A stretch of 43,597 nucleotides of DNA from Rhodothermia bacterium (GTDB lineage Bacteria > Bacteroidota > Rhodothermia > Rhodothermales > JAAAOL01), in NCBI GenBank assembly GCA_030428385.1, contig JAUIDY010000046.1, forward strand, positions 1 to 43,597, read 5' to 3'. Positions within the stretch are counted from its first letter, which is position 1. The number at the start of each line of letters is the position of its first letter. Shown here piece after piece: positions 7,542 to 16,029 of the stretch. The notes beneath the pieces were generated by a model, which was not told the DNA's origin, searched no databases, and saw only the letters and a program-made list of their open reading frames with translations. The translations under genes were made by a program, and so were the position numbers.

Positions 7542-8093
7542 ATGCTGTTTGCATTTACACGTACGTGTTTGTTTATCCTCCTGCTGCTCGTTGGCTTCGG
7601 CTGTGCGGAGCCCGCGCCTCCGCCTCAAACGGGCACCGAAGACCCGCTACCCGTAGAGACCCCACCGACCAACACCCTCGTTGATGTGATCCTTGCGGAT
7701 GATAACTTTTCGACGTTTAGCGGCGCATTACAAGCAGCGAACCTGTCCGAAACACTGAGTGGCCCCGGCCCCTTCACTATTTTTGTCCCCACCAATGAAG
7801 CCTTCGCCGCCCTTCCCGATGGCACCCTCGAAAACCTGCTCGCTCCGGAAAACACAGAACACCTGATGAGCCTCATCCTTTTCCACGTTGCAAACGGGCG
7901 CATTTTAGCAACTGATGTGGAACGCATGGGAGCGGTTGAAACAGCCTTTGGAGAAAGCCTTCCCGTCGTCACCTCTTCAACAAATCCGGTGGAGGTGGGA
8001 GACGCCCAAATCATTTCTACGGACATGGAAACGGATAACGGGGTGATTCACGTGATTAATCGGGTGCTGCTTCCTGCATCACTACCGATCTAA
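7542..8093 (+). CDS. Fasciclin (FAS1) domain lipoprotein
   Basis: From the ATG at 7542 the protein has 183 residues. It has a lipoprotein signal (hydrophobic FILLLLV, lipobox GFGC with Cys21), a Pro-rich linker, then one FAS1 domain. That domain holds the two FAS1 blocks: TIFVPTNEAFAALPDGTL and DNGVIHVINRVLLP. FAS1 domains are extracellular adhesion or matrix-binding modules. An ATG seven codons upstream (7521) would also work but gives a longer signal. Anchoring in the outer or inner membrane and a surface role are inferred. Confidence 0.9.
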   Translation: MLFAFTRTCLFILLLLVGFGCAEPAPPPQTGTEDPLPVETPPTNTLVDVILADDNFSTFSGALQAANLSETLSGPGPFTIFVPTNEAFAALPDGTLENLLAPENTEHLMSLILFHVANGRILATDVERMGAVETAFGESLPVVTSSTNPVEVGDAQIISTDMETDNGVIHVINRVLLPASLPI

Positions 8094-8216
8094 CCGGCAG
8101 GACGGCGGCCATTGAAACGTGTAGCGGTGTAACAATCTGCATACACCGCGAACGGGCTGGACCCTGACAGGGCATCCATCGTGTATCGGGCATCTTCAAG
8201 CAAATTCTTGCAGCGT

Positions 8217-9656
8217 ATGTCCTTTTCCACAGCCCTGGTATGGTTGGACCACGATTTACGGTTGGTGGACAACCCTGCCCTCTATCATGCCGCCGAGCAA
8301 GCACAGGTGGTCGCCCCCGTTTTTATCTGGGCACCAGAAGAATATGGAGCCTATCCTCCTGGCGGCGCTTCCAAGGTATGGCTCCATCACTCCCTGCTTG
8401 CGTTTCAGGCCCAACTCAACAAGCTAAATATTCAATTAACCATCAGGAAGGGACCTTCTCTTGAACTTTTACTTGAGCTTGCTCAATCCCTGAATGTTGA
8501 GGCCGTCTATTGGAATTCCCGGTATACACCCGTACTTCGCGCCCGGGACGAAAAAATCAAAGAGGCCCTTCAAGCCGCGGGGATCAGGGTACATACCTTT
8601 GCTGCTCACTTGCTTCATGAACCTCCTCGCCTACGCACCCAGAGTGGAGGGCCGTATCATGTGTTCACCCCATTTTGGAAGAAGTTTCAACGCACCGTTT
8701 CCGTATCTGCCCCCCTTCCGCAAGCACCGCTTTCGGGAGTGCATAGACCAAGCCCTCAGACGTCCTCCTTACCCGTATCCGAGTTGGGCCTTTCTGCGCT
8801 TGCTCAAAGCGGAGTCGATTGGGCCTCGTCTATTCGAAAGGACTGGACCATCGGCGAACAAGCAGCCCAGGAACGCCTTGCCCAATTCATCAAAACCCAT
8901 GCAGAGGCCTACGCACTCCAGCGTAACTATCCTCATCAAGAAGGAACCTCGCGCCTCTCCCCTCATCTGCATTTCGGCGAGTTGAGTCCCCGGCAAGTGT
9001 GGCACGCCCTTTCTCGTTCACTCCCATCGGACATTGCCGAACCCTTCTTGCGTCAGTTGGCATGGCGTGAGTTTTCCTACCACCTCCTGTATCATTATCC
9101 CGACACGCCCCACGCCCCCCTTAAATCAAAGTTTGCCGCCTTTCCGTGGACCTCTGATCCCGAACCGTTGCATCGTTGGCAAAAGGGGAAAACCGGATAT
9201 CCGATCATTGACGCCGGGATGCGTCAGTTGTGGCAAACGGGGTGGATGCACAACCGGGTTCGTATGCTGGTGGCGTCCTTTCTGACCAAAGACCTGATGA
9301 TTCCGTGGCAAGAGGGGGCAGCCTGGTTCTGGGACACCCTCGTTGATGCCAACCTGGCCAACAACACCATGGGCTGGCAATGGGCCGCGGGAAGTGGAGC
9401 CGATGCCCAACCGTTTTTCCGGATCTTCAATCCTGTTAGTCAAAGCGAGCGGTACGACCCAGAAGGGGCGTTTATCAAAAGGTTCGTGCCAGCCCTTGCC
9501 GCTTTACCTGCCTCCTTTATCCATGCGCCGTGGACGGCCCCTCCCGCTGTCTTAAAAGAAGCAGGTGTTCGTCTAGGTAATAATTATCCACACCCGATGG
9601 TCACGCATGAAAAGGCCCGCGAGCGTGCGCTTCGTGCGTACCGAAGCCTTACCTGA
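8217..9656 (+). CDS. phrB: Deoxyribodipyrimidine photolyase (cryptochrome/photolyase family, class I type)
   Basis: The 479-residue flavoprotein uses blue light to split cyclobutane pyrimidine dimers. The N-terminal antenna-binding Rossmann domain begins TALVWLDHDLRLVDNPAL. The C-terminal FAD/DNA-binding domain matches E. coli PhrB closely: TSRLSPHLHFGELSPR, LAWREFSYHLL, GYPIIDAGMRQL, TGWMHNRVRM, GWQWAAGSGADAQPFFRIFNP. The WRE Glu and the MHNR Asn correspond to the substrate-contact and flavin-contact residues of PhrB. The ATG at 8217 is chosen because homologues start with a short leader before the Rossmann strand; a GTG at 8181 is less likely. It heads a plus-strand run with an FAD oxidoreductase and a methionine sulfoxide reductase. 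Confidence 0.95.
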   Translation: MSFSTALVWLDHDLRLVDNPALYHAAEQAQVVAPVFIWAPEEYGAYPPGGASKVWLHHSLLAFQAQLNKLNIQLTIRKGPSLELLLELAQSLNVEAVYWNSRYTPVLRARDEKIKEALQAAGIRVHTFAAHLLHEPPRLRTQSGGPYHVFTPFWKKFQRTVSVSAPLPQAPLSGVHRPSPQTSSLPVSELGLSALAQSGVDWASSIRKDWTIGEQAAQERLAQFIKTHAEAYALQRNYPHQEGTSRLSPHLHFGELSPRQVWHALSRSLPSDIAEPFLRQLAWREFSYHLLYHYPDTPHAPLKSKFAAFPWTSDPEPLHRWQKGKTGYPIIDAGMRQLWQTGWMHNRVRMLVASFLTKDLMIPWQEGAAWFWDTLVDANLANNTMGWQWAAGSGADAQPFFRIFNPVSQSERYDPEGAFIKRFVPALAALPASFIHAPWTAPPAVLKEAGVRLGNNYPHPMVTHEKARERALRAYRSLT

Positions 9657-9780
9657 TCCGAAACGGCCTTGATTGCAACACATTCGCAACATTCTGCGGT
9701 GGAATGCTTCTGGTCATTGAATCGGTGGCTGTGTGCCCGATCTTACTGGCACTACCCGCGCCCACACCGCCTTGATATTT

Positions 9781-11031
9781 ATGTCCTCCCCAGATGCTGT
9801 CGTTGTTGGTGCAGGAATGGCAGGCCTTACTTGTGCCCGTCACCTGCACCAAGCCGGTCTCCAAGTGCTTGTTCTTGAAGCATCGGAGCGGGTAGGTGGC
9901 CGCGTGAAGACCGATATCGTTGAAGGCTTTATTCTCGATCATGGGTTTCAGGTGCTGCTGACGGCCTATCCAGAGGCTGCCGCCCAGCTTGATTACGAGG
10001 CGCTTCAGTTGCATCCCTTTTATGATGGCGCGCTTGTTCGTTTCGACCAGCGTTTTCACCGCCTGGCAGACCCGTTTCGACACCCGCTCGATACCCCAGG
10101 TACGCTGATTTCCCCCATCGGGACGTTTACCGACAAACTGCGCATCGCCAAGGTGCGCAGCATGGTCAACCGGGGCCCTCTTTCTGCCGTGTTCGAGCGG
10201 GAGGAAAAAACCACCCTCGACGTGCTTCGACACCGGTATCAGTTTTCAGAAAACATGATCGACCGGTTTTTCCGACCTTTTTTTGGGGGCATTTTTTTCG
10301 AGCCCTCGCTCCAAGCTTCCAGTCGCATGTTTGAGTTTGCGTTTCGGATGTTTTCCAAAGGCCAGACGGCGTTGCCCGCCGATGGTATTCATGCCATTCC
10401 TCGCCAGTTGGCCGAACACCTTCCGAGTGACACCATCCGTCTGAGCCAGCGGGTTGAAGCTGTTTCAGCAAAGGGCGTTCAACTTGCCTCGGGTGAAATA
10501 ATTAACTCTGAGGCCGTGGTTGTGGCAACGGATGCACATCATGCCGCCACCTTACTTAAAGCCTCCGTTTCCACCCAGGGATATGGCTGTACCTGTTTTT
10601 ATTATGCCACGGATACCGCCCCCTCCTCCGACCCGATCCTCATGCTCAATGGGGAGGAGTCCGGTCTCCTGAACAACGTAGCGGTGCCTTCCGTCGTCGC
10701 TCCCAACTACGCCCCAGAGGGTAAAGCGCTCATCTCTGCAACCGTGCTCAACCCGCCCGCGCTAAGCCCCGGCTCCCTTGAAGCCCGTGTCCGCAGAGAA
10801 TTGGCTGAATGGTTTGGGCCTGAAGTGGGGACTTGGAGGCCGCTGCGTTCGTATCATATCCCGTATGCGCTTCCCGCCCAGCATCCTCCCTTTTTTACAG
10901 GAACGAATAACCGGTCGCGGATACAAAAGGGCCGCTACCTCTGCGGTGATCATACCCATTCCGGCTCCTTGCATGGTGCAATGCACTCTGGACGGAAAGC
11001 AGCTGAAGCATTGCTTGCCGACTTGAGCTAG
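9781..11031 (+). CDS. FAD-dependent amine-oxidase/phytoene-desaturase-like oxidoreductase
   Basis: This 416-residue protein begins at the ATG at 9781 with a dinucleotide-binding strand-loop-helix (VVVGAGMAGLTCARHL), then an acidic second strand (VLEASERVGGRV) typical of the amino-oxidase/desaturase superfamily. The C-terminus has the matching FAD motif (YLCGDHTHSGSLHGAMHSG). Members include phytoene desaturases, protoporphyrinogen oxidase and amine oxidases; this one fits none specifically. It follows the photolyase by 124 bases and precedes the methionine sulfoxide reductase by 37. No signal peptide. The substrate is unknown; a role in carotenoid or quinone chemistry is speculative. Confidence 0.85.
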   Translation: MSSPDAVVVGAGMAGLTCARHLHQAGLQVLVLEASERVGGRVKTDIVEGFILDHGFQVLLTAYPEAAAQLDYEALQLHPFYDGALVRFDQRFHRLADPFRHPLDTPGTLISPIGTFTDKLRIAKVRSMVNRGPLSAVFEREEKTTLDVLRHRYQFSENMIDRFFRPFFGGIFFEPSLQASSRMFEFAFRMFSKGQTALPADGIHAIPRQLAEHLPSDTIRLSQRVEAVSAKGVQLASGEIINSEAVVVATDAHHAATLLKASVSTQGYGCTCFYYATDTAPSSDPILMLNGEESGLLNNVAVPSVVAPNYAPEGKALISATVLNPPALSPGSLEARVRRELAEWFGPEVGTWRPLRSYHIPYALPAQHPPFFTGTNNRSRIQKGRYLCGDHTHSGSLHGAMHSGRKAAEALLADLS

Positions 11032-11068
11032 CAAGCCGCCGACCTCCTCAAATTCCCACCGTGTATCC

Positions 11069-11554
11069 ATGAACAATCAATTGACCCTCACTTTGGAAGC
11101 GCAATACCAGGACGTGCTTCGCCGCATCGATGCCCTCCTGGAAGGGGAAGATGACTGGGTTGCTGCAATGGCTACGGTGGCATGCGAATTACACCATGCG
11201 TTTGAACACTTCCACTGGACAGGCTTCTACCGGGCAGTGAAGGATGATTTGTTGGTGATTGGGCCCTATCAAGGAGGACACGGCTGCTTGCGCATTCCGT
11301 TTTCACGCGGGGTCTGTGGAGCCGCAGCACGCACGCGAACCACCCAGTTGGTCCCTGATGTTCATGCCTTTCCGGGCCATATTGCTTGCTCCTCCTCCAC
11401 CCTCTCCGAAATCGTCGTTCCCGTCCTTTCTCCATCCGGAAAAGTCCTTGCCGTTCTCGATATAGATTCCGACGATCCGGCCGCGTTTTCCGAAACCGAC
11501 CAGCGATACCTAGAACAGTTGTGTCACATCCTGGGGGAACAGTTTGGCGGTTAA
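11069..11554 (+). CDS. msrC: Free methionine-R-sulfoxide reductase (GAF-domain fRMsr)
   Basis: The 161-residue GAF-domain enzyme reduces free L-methionine-R-sulfoxide in the cytoplasm. Its three redox cysteines are C73 (GHGCLR), C83 (GVCG) and C107 (GHIAC). Their spacing of 10 and 24 residues is the same as in E. coli YebR/MsrC. Also present are the family stretches WTGFYR, IPFSRGVCG, SEIVVPVLSPSGK and AVLDIDSDD. It is the last gene of the photolyase run, consistent with protection from photo-oxidative damage. Its 3' end overlaps the 3' end of the opposite-strand gene at 11510-11809 by 45 bases. Confidence 0.93.
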   Translation: MNNQLTLTLEAQYQDVLRRIDALLEGEDDWVAAMATVACELHHAFEHFHWTGFYRAVKDDLLVIGPYQGGHGCLRIPFSRGVCGAAARTRTTQLVPDVHAFPGHIACSSSTLSEIVVPVLSPSGKVLAVLDIDSDDPAAFSETDQRYLEQLCHILGEQFGG

Positions 11555-11809
11555 CCGATGAGCGCCCCCCTGATAGGCGGCCAACTTTGGGGCCATGTCG
11601 ATCCGCCCCGCATCATAAGGTGATTCTGGTGAAACGCGTGCAATCAACACATATGGCTGCTCTATTTCGTCGACGTGAGAAACTACCTCAATCTGCTCCG
11701 CTGGACGTTTGGTTTCTACCCGGGTCTCGCTCTGCTCTTCTTGCGCCTGCGCGTTCTTGCAATGGCTGATGCATAAGATGCTGAGGATCAATAACAAAGA
11801 CGCTTTCAT
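11510..11809 (-). CDS. Small exported protein of unknown function
   Basis: The 99 residues begin with a good signal peptide (KASLLLILSILCISHCKNAQAQ). Cleavage after AQA is likely; the C at position 17 is a poor lipobox because His precedes it. The mature part is polar and acidic, then has a short conserved-looking domain (YVLIARVSPESPYDAGR...). The topology of a strand followed by LAAYQGGAHRLTAKL loosely recalls DUF4156-type small lipoproteins, but that is a guess. It overlaps the msrC 3' end tail to tail. The signal peptide supports a real gene; the function is unknown. Confidence 0.6.
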   Translation of the reverse strand: MKASLLLILSILCISHCKNAQAQEEQSETRVETKRPAEQIEVVSHVDEIEQPYVLIARVSPESPYDAGRIDMAPKLAAYQGGAHRLTAKLFPQDVTQLF

Positions 11810-12078
11810 GGCGACCTCACGTGCAGGCTACAGGAAACAGGAAGATATCCTCATAACTTAAAAGTTGATCGGTTTCGCATGTCTGCTTCTGCAAATCGAT
11901 ATTAGAGTTCCACTTTCATTTTGCAACAATGTCGTAGCAAAACGCATCGTCGCTTGGTAGAAGGAGCGTAATTCGGTAGATAAGGAAGACGCCTGTCCAT
12001 ATTCTGTCTCGCCGACGTGGCTCGGCATGCTTTTTTCAGGCCGTCCCCTATTGCTCAACATAAACCCACCTCTTTCTC

Positions 12079-12915
12079 ATGGAACAGTACCTCAGCGAAG
12101 AAAACTTCGCCTTGCTTCTGGGCTACGCCGTCAGCGTGGTAAAAGCCCTCGTATTTCTTTTTATCGGCTGGATCATTGCGGGCTGGTTACGCCGCATCAC
12201 CGTTCGCGGCCTCGAACGAGCCGAAGTCGACCAAACGCTGATCAAGTTTTTTGGCAATATTGTGCGGTACACCGTGCTGATCCTGGTGGTGCTGGCCTGC
12301 CTGAGCCTGTTCGGCATCAACACCACCAGCTTCGCCGCCGTGATTGGTGCCGCCGGTCTCGCCATTGGCCTGGCATTCCAAGGCACACTTGGTCATTTTG
12401 CTTCCGGCGTCATGCTGCTTGTTTTCCGCCCGTTTAAGGTGGGCGACGTCGTCTCAACCGGCGGCGTGTGGGGCAAAGTTAACGAGATCGAACTGTTTAC
12501 GACGACCCTCGACACGCCCGACAACCGCCGTATCATCATCCCCAACGGCACCATCTTTGGTTCCACTATTGAAAACCTTACCTTCCATCCCATTCGCCGG
12601 GTGGATGTGAGCGTGGGAACCGACTACGGCGCAGACCTCGACAAAGCACGTCAGGTAATGTTGGAGACGGCCAAAAATACGCCCAACACCCTGAGTGACC
12701 CCGCACCGCAGATTTACCTCGTTGCGCTCGGCGGGTCGAGCATCGACTGGCAAGTAAGAGCGTGGTGCAACACACCGGACTTCTTCTCAGTTAAAGATGA
12801 ACTTACACTCCGCGTCAAAAAGGCCCTGGACGCCGCCGATATTGGCATCCCGTTCCCGCAGATGGACCTCCATCTCGACGCCGATGTAACCGAAGCCCTT
12901 GCCAAGCGCAACTAG
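12079..12915 (+). CDS. mscS: Small-conductance mechanosensitive channel (MscS family)
   Basis: At 278 residues it is close to the length of E. coli MscS (286). Three membrane helices are visible (about 12-35, 56-80, 86-116). TM3 is the Gly/Ala-rich pore helix (AAVIGAAGLAIGLAFQGTLGHFASGVMLL), followed by the beta domain (FRPFKVGDVV, PDNRRIIIPNG) and the alpha/beta vestibule domain (VGTDYGADLDKAR). The channel opens under membrane tension to release solutes on hypo-osmotic shock. Monocistronic, with a strong shared terminator downstream. The 269 bases upstream hold no gene and presumably its promoter. Confidence 0.95.
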   Translation: MEQYLSEENFALLLGYAVSVVKALVFLFIGWIIAGWLRRITVRGLERAEVDQTLIKFFGNIVRYTVLILVVLACLSLFGINTTSFAAVIGAAGLAIGLAFQGTLGHFASGVMLLVFRPFKVGDVVSTGGVWGKVNEIELFTTTLDTPDNRRIIIPNGTIFGSTIENLTFHPIRRVDVSVGTDYGADLDKARQVMLETAKNTPNTLSDPAPQIYLVALGGSSIDWQVRAWCNTPDFFSVKDELTLRVKKALDAADIGIPFPQMDLHLDADVTEALAKRN

Positions 12916-12942
12916 GCGACTTCACCTCCGGCTTGCTCAAGC

Positions 12943-12977
12943 AAAAAAGGCGATGCCCTACCGGCATCGCCTTTTTT
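12943..12977. terminator. Bidirectional intrinsic terminator between mscS and thrC
   Basis: A perfect 15-base inverted repeat (12943-12957 and 12963-12977) has a GGCGATGCC core, a 5-base loop and A6/T6 flanks. On either strand the hairpin is followed by a T-run. It therefore ends both converging genes. Confidence 0.92.
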
Positions 12978-12997
12978 AACGGGGCAGTGCCACAACA

Positions 12998-14308
12998 TCA
13001 CCAATCGAAGTTCGCCAACTGATCCAATTCCGTTTGTAGTGCTTCTAGCGTAGGAAGGAGCGGACGCACCTGGGTGGGGGCTTCCCACAGTTTCGCCAAC
13101 CGCTCCGGCGTTTCTGGGACAATTCCGAGTGCTTGTTTAACAACATCAGGGAACTTGGCGGGATGCGCAGTGGAAGCAACAACCGCAGGTGCCAAATCGC
13201 CCGTTTGCTCCCGATACCGACGCACCGCCTCCAGACCCACTGCCGTATGCGGATCGGCTACATAACCCGTGGCTTCATACACACGCCGCATACTGGCCAC
13301 GGTCTCTTCATCCGAAACACTGGTGCCCCACACCAGCGCGCGCAATTCATCGGTAGACAGTAAATGTGTGAGGCGTTCGAAGTTGCTGGGAGCGCCTACG
13401 TCCATGGCGTTGGAAAGTGTTCGTATCGAATTGCCAACGGGATCACCCGCACCCCCAAGAAAAAGGGGAAACCCATCGTTGGCGTTGTGCGCGGCAATAA
13501 ACTGTCGTACGGGCAAACCACCGAGATAAGCCAGCATCCCGCCCGTCATGTTGCCCAGATTGCCGCTGGGGACACAGCAAACCATTTCCTTAAAGCCCCC
13601 CTCCCGGACTGCCCAGATATAATAAAGCATTTGCGGCAGCAACCGCCCGATGTTGATGGAATTGGCCGAAGAGAGCTTTTGCTGAAACCGATCTGCGTTT
13701 TGAAACGCCGCTTTCACTAGCCGCTGGCAATCGTCGAAGGTGCCCTCTACCGCAAACGTTTGTACCCCCGGCCGTTGGGTGATCAGCTGCCGCTCCTGAA
13801 CTGCACTGACTTGCCCCTTCGGGTACAACAGCACCACATTCACGGCCTCTTGTCCAGCAAACCCGTCCGCAACAGCACTACCCGTATCACCCGACGTAGC
13901 AACAAGAATGGTGAGTGCTTCTTCTTTTTCGGCAAGGAAATGCTGCATAAGACGCGCCATCGTACGCGCCCCAAAATCCTTGAAAGAAAGAGTAGGGCCG
14001 TGGAACAGCTCCAACACATGTACCCCTTCCCAACCTGCACCCTGCAACGCAACTACTGGAACCTTAAGATCCAGCGCCTCTCTTATGATACGCCTACTCA
14101 CTTCAGGTAAAACTTCACCTTGCAGCCAGGGCGTAAGCACGGCTTCGGCAAGCGCCGAAAACGAAGGCGCATCGCGCCAGCCATCTGGCAAGGGAGGCAC
14201 ATTGGTCGGTACAAATAGCCCTCCATCAGGGGCCAGCCCTTGCAACAGCGCTTCCGCAAAGGATACAGGGGCCGTGCTTCCCCGCGTAGAAATGTAGGAT
14301 CGGTCCAT
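12998..14308 (-). CDS. thrC: Threonine synthase
   Basis: The 436-residue PLP enzyme converts O-phosphohomoserine to threonine. The N-terminus is typical (MDRSYISTRG, then APDGGLFVP). The PLP lysine is K110 in LSFKDFGART, and the phosphate-binding loop is ATSGDTGSAVADGF. The SSANSINIGRLLPQ and CVPSGNLGNMTGG motifs are also present. The ATG at 14308 is preferred over a TTG one codon upstream. It lies 17 bases after the SDR gene on the same strand, so the two may be co-transcribed. No thrA or thrB is adjacent. Confidence 0.96.
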   Translation of the reverse strand: MDRSYISTRGSTAPVSFAEALLQGLAPDGGLFVPTNVPPLPDGWRDAPSFSALAEAVLTPWLQGEVLPEVSRRIIREALDLKVPVVALQGAGWEGVHVLELFHGPTLSFKDFGARTMARLMQHFLAEKEEALTILVATSGDTGSAVADGFAGQEAVNVVLLYPKGQVSAVQERQLITQRPGVQTFAVEGTFDDCQRLVKAAFQNADRFQQKLSSANSINIGRLLPQMLYYIWAVREGGFKEMVCCVPSGNLGNMTGGMLAYLGGLPVRQFIAAHNANDGFPLFLGGAGDPVGNSIRTLSNAMDVGAPSNFERLTHLLSTDELRALVWGTSVSDEETVASMRRVYEATGYVADPHTAVGLEAVRRYREQTGDLAPAVVASTAHPAKFPDVVKQALGIVPETPERLAKLWEAPTQVRPLLPTLEALQTELDQLANFDW

Positions 14309-14325
14309 CAATCAACTGCTTCGGT

Positions 14326-15102
14326 TTAAATTAGCGAGCGTGACTGCCCGCCATCCACATTAATGCAGGTGCCGGTCACCAGGCTGGCCCGCTCGGAGGC
14401 AAGAAATGCAACCACGTTGGCTATTTCTTCCACCCGGCCAAAGCGCCCCAAGGGGAGGTTTTCGCCGATAAAGGTTTTCATCTTTTCTGGTTGCTCCTTC
14501 ACCCTGCGGTCCCAACTTCCCCCGGGAAACCGAATGGACCCCGGCGCCACGCTGTTTACGCGGATGCCTTCGCCTGCCAGTTCCAGCGCCATAATTTTGG
14601 CAACGCTAATCACGGCAGACTTGGTGGTGTTGTAGATAGAAAGTCCCGTCCCCCCCGCTTCGCGCCCAAAGATGGACGAGATAAAAATGATTGAACCGGC
14701 GCCTGATGGAAGCATGTGCGGAATCGCCGCCCGGCTGGCACGCACATGGGCGTTGAAGTTCAGGTCGAGAATGGCATCCCAGTCTTCGTCGGTGGTTTCG
14801 GCAAACGGCTTGCGGCGATTCCCGCCGATGTTGTTGACCAACACGTCGAGCCGGCCAAAGTGGGCGGCCGCAGCATCAATAAAGCGTTGCGGCGCTTCGG
14901 CTTCGGTCAGGTCCAGTGCCATCGTAAATACGTCGGTGCCTTGTGCTTCAAGGTCGGATTTGGCCGCTTGAAGGGCGGCCTCCGTTCGTGCACAGATGGC
15001 GAGGCGACAGCCTTCGGCGGCCAGCCCCTGTGCGATACCGTGCCCAATGCCCCGGCTCCCACCCGTTACCACCGCCACCTTGTCTGAAAGTCCTAAGTCC
15101 AT
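14326..15102 (-). CDS. Short-chain dehydrogenase/reductase (SDR)
   Basis: The 258-residue classical SDR has the cofactor motif TGGSRGIGHG (residues 13-22), VNNIGG (89-94), and the catalytic set N115, S142/S143, Y157 and K161 (YNTTK). The VNSVAPGSIRFPGG loop follows. Arg39/Arg at the end of strand 2 (CART) suggests NADP(H). The C-terminus (VTGTCINVDGGQSRSL) is typical of the 3-oxoacyl-ACP-reductase-like subgroup. The physiological substrate cannot be told. It is transcribed leftward toward thrC and diverges from xseB. Confidence 0.92.
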   Translation of the reverse strand: MDLGLSDKVAVVTGGSRGIGHGIAQGLAAEGCRLAICARTEAALQAAKSDLEAQGTDVFTMALDLTEAEAPQRFIDAAAAHFGRLDVLVNNIGGNRRKPFAETTDEDWDAILDLNFNAHVRASRAAIPHMLPSGAGSIIFISSIFGREAGGTGLSIYNTTKSAVISVAKIMALELAGEGIRVNSVAPGSIRFPGGSWDRRVKEQPEKMKTFIGENLPLGRFGRVEEIANVVAFLASERASLVTGTCINVDGGQSRSLI

Positions 15103-15229
15103 AGATGTAGTTTTGCTTGTTTGATAGAGACGGACAAGGAACTATCGACGCCGTCCGACTTTTTCCACTTTCTTGTTTCTTTTTCGCTCAAACTTGGCGA
15201 AATCATTTTTTCATGCGACGTGCTGGCCC

Positions 15230-15418
15230 ATGCCCCACGATATTACATTTGAAGCCGCTCTGCAACGCCTGGAGGCGCTGGTGCAAACCTTAGAAGAGGA
15301 TTCATCGGGGCTGGAGGAAGCCTTGCAGGCCTACGCAGAAGGGGTTTCTCTTGCCCGCTATTGCCTCGAGCGCCTCAACGCGGCAGAATTGCGCGTGCAA
15401 GAATTAGCGCTTGAGTAG
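15230..15418 (+). CDS. xseB: Exodeoxyribonuclease VII small subunit
   Basis: This 62-residue helical protein has the XseB signature (ITFEAALQRLEALVQTLEE, then LEEALQAYAEGVSLARYC). It binds the XseA large subunit in several copies to form the nuclease that degrades single-stranded DNA from both ends. The ATG at 15230 gives the usual short N-terminus; an ATG/TTG further upstream would add an unrelated leader. The large-subunit gene xseA is not beside it in this window. Confidence 0.92.
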   Translation: MPHDITFEAALQRLEALVQTLEEDSSGLEEALQAYAEGVSLARYCLERLNAAELRVQELALE

Positions 15419-15488
15419 GCCCGATCTTTCGCTCGCCTGAAGCGTTTTCTCATTCTACCGTGCCCAACATTCTTTCCGCTGCTTCCTG

Positions 15489-16010
15489 ATGTCATATTCC
15501 ACCCTTTTTGCCAACCTCTCGCCTGATGCCCGTTGCTGGTTTTATGCCGCCGATCGGTCGCTCTTGGAGGACGAACAAACCCGCGTATTACAAGCCCTCG
15601 ACTCGTTTTTTGCGGGGTGGACGTCCCATCAACGCCCGGTACGGGGCCAGGCTGCCTTCGTCGCCGATCGTTTCTTAGTAATCGGCGCCGAGATTCCGAA
15701 CGCAGATATTTCCGGATGTGGTATCGACAAATCGGTGCATGCGGTCGAAGAAGTGGCCACGGCCTTGGGTTTTTCGTGGTGCTCCCCTCTTCTGGTGTTC
15801 TGGCGAGATAAGAGCGGAGAGGTGCAACACGGCAAACGCTCCGACTTCCGAAAACTGGTCCGTTCGGGTATGGTAAGTGGAGAAACCCTGGTATTTGACC
15901 TGAGTGTAGAGACGCTGGGACTACTGCGGGACGGAGCTTTCGAAAAGCCCGCTGCCCAATCCTGGCACGGGCTTGTTTTTCGCCTGAACGCTTTGGCCTC
16001 CCAGGACTAA
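15489..16010 (+). CDS. Uncharacterised Bacteroidota-type protein (often mislabelled ABC transporter ATPase)
   Basis: The 173 residues have no signal peptide or membrane segment. The layout matches a family widespread in Bacteroidota: an N-terminal PDARCWFYAADR stretch, then ALDSFFAGWTSHQRPVRG, a DRFLVIGAE strand, and ISGCGIDKSVHAVEE with conserved Cys, Asp and His. Database entries of this family are frequently named ABC transporter ATPase although no Walker motif is present here either. It lies between xseB and the K+ channel gene with short gaps (70 and 19 bases). The function is unknown; the GCGIDKSVH motif looks like an active or metal site. Confidence 0.75.
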   Translation: MSYSTLFANLSPDARCWFYAADRSLLEDEQTRVLQALDSFFAGWTSHQRPVRGQAAFVADRFLVIGAEIPNADISGCGIDKSVHAVEEVATALGFSWCSPLLVFWRDKSGEVQHGKRSDFRKLVRSGMVSGETLVFDLSVETLGLLRDGAFEKPAAQSWHGLVFRLNALASQD

Positions 16011-16029
16011 CCGCCCACGGCCCGGCACC

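Noticed and set aside
9649-10233. Minus-strand open frame of 194 codons under the FAD oxidoreductase gene
   Set aside because: It lies fully opposite two well-supported genes (photolyase end and oxidoreductase), with no domain or signal peptide.
12000-12040. GCCGA/TCGGC hairpin followed by T-run before mscS
   Set aside because: The stem is only 5 bases, and no plus-strand gene ends there for it to terminate.
11858-12061. Minus-strand open frame of 67 codons before mscS
   Set aside because: No family likeness or ribosome site, and it occupies the expected mscS promoter region.
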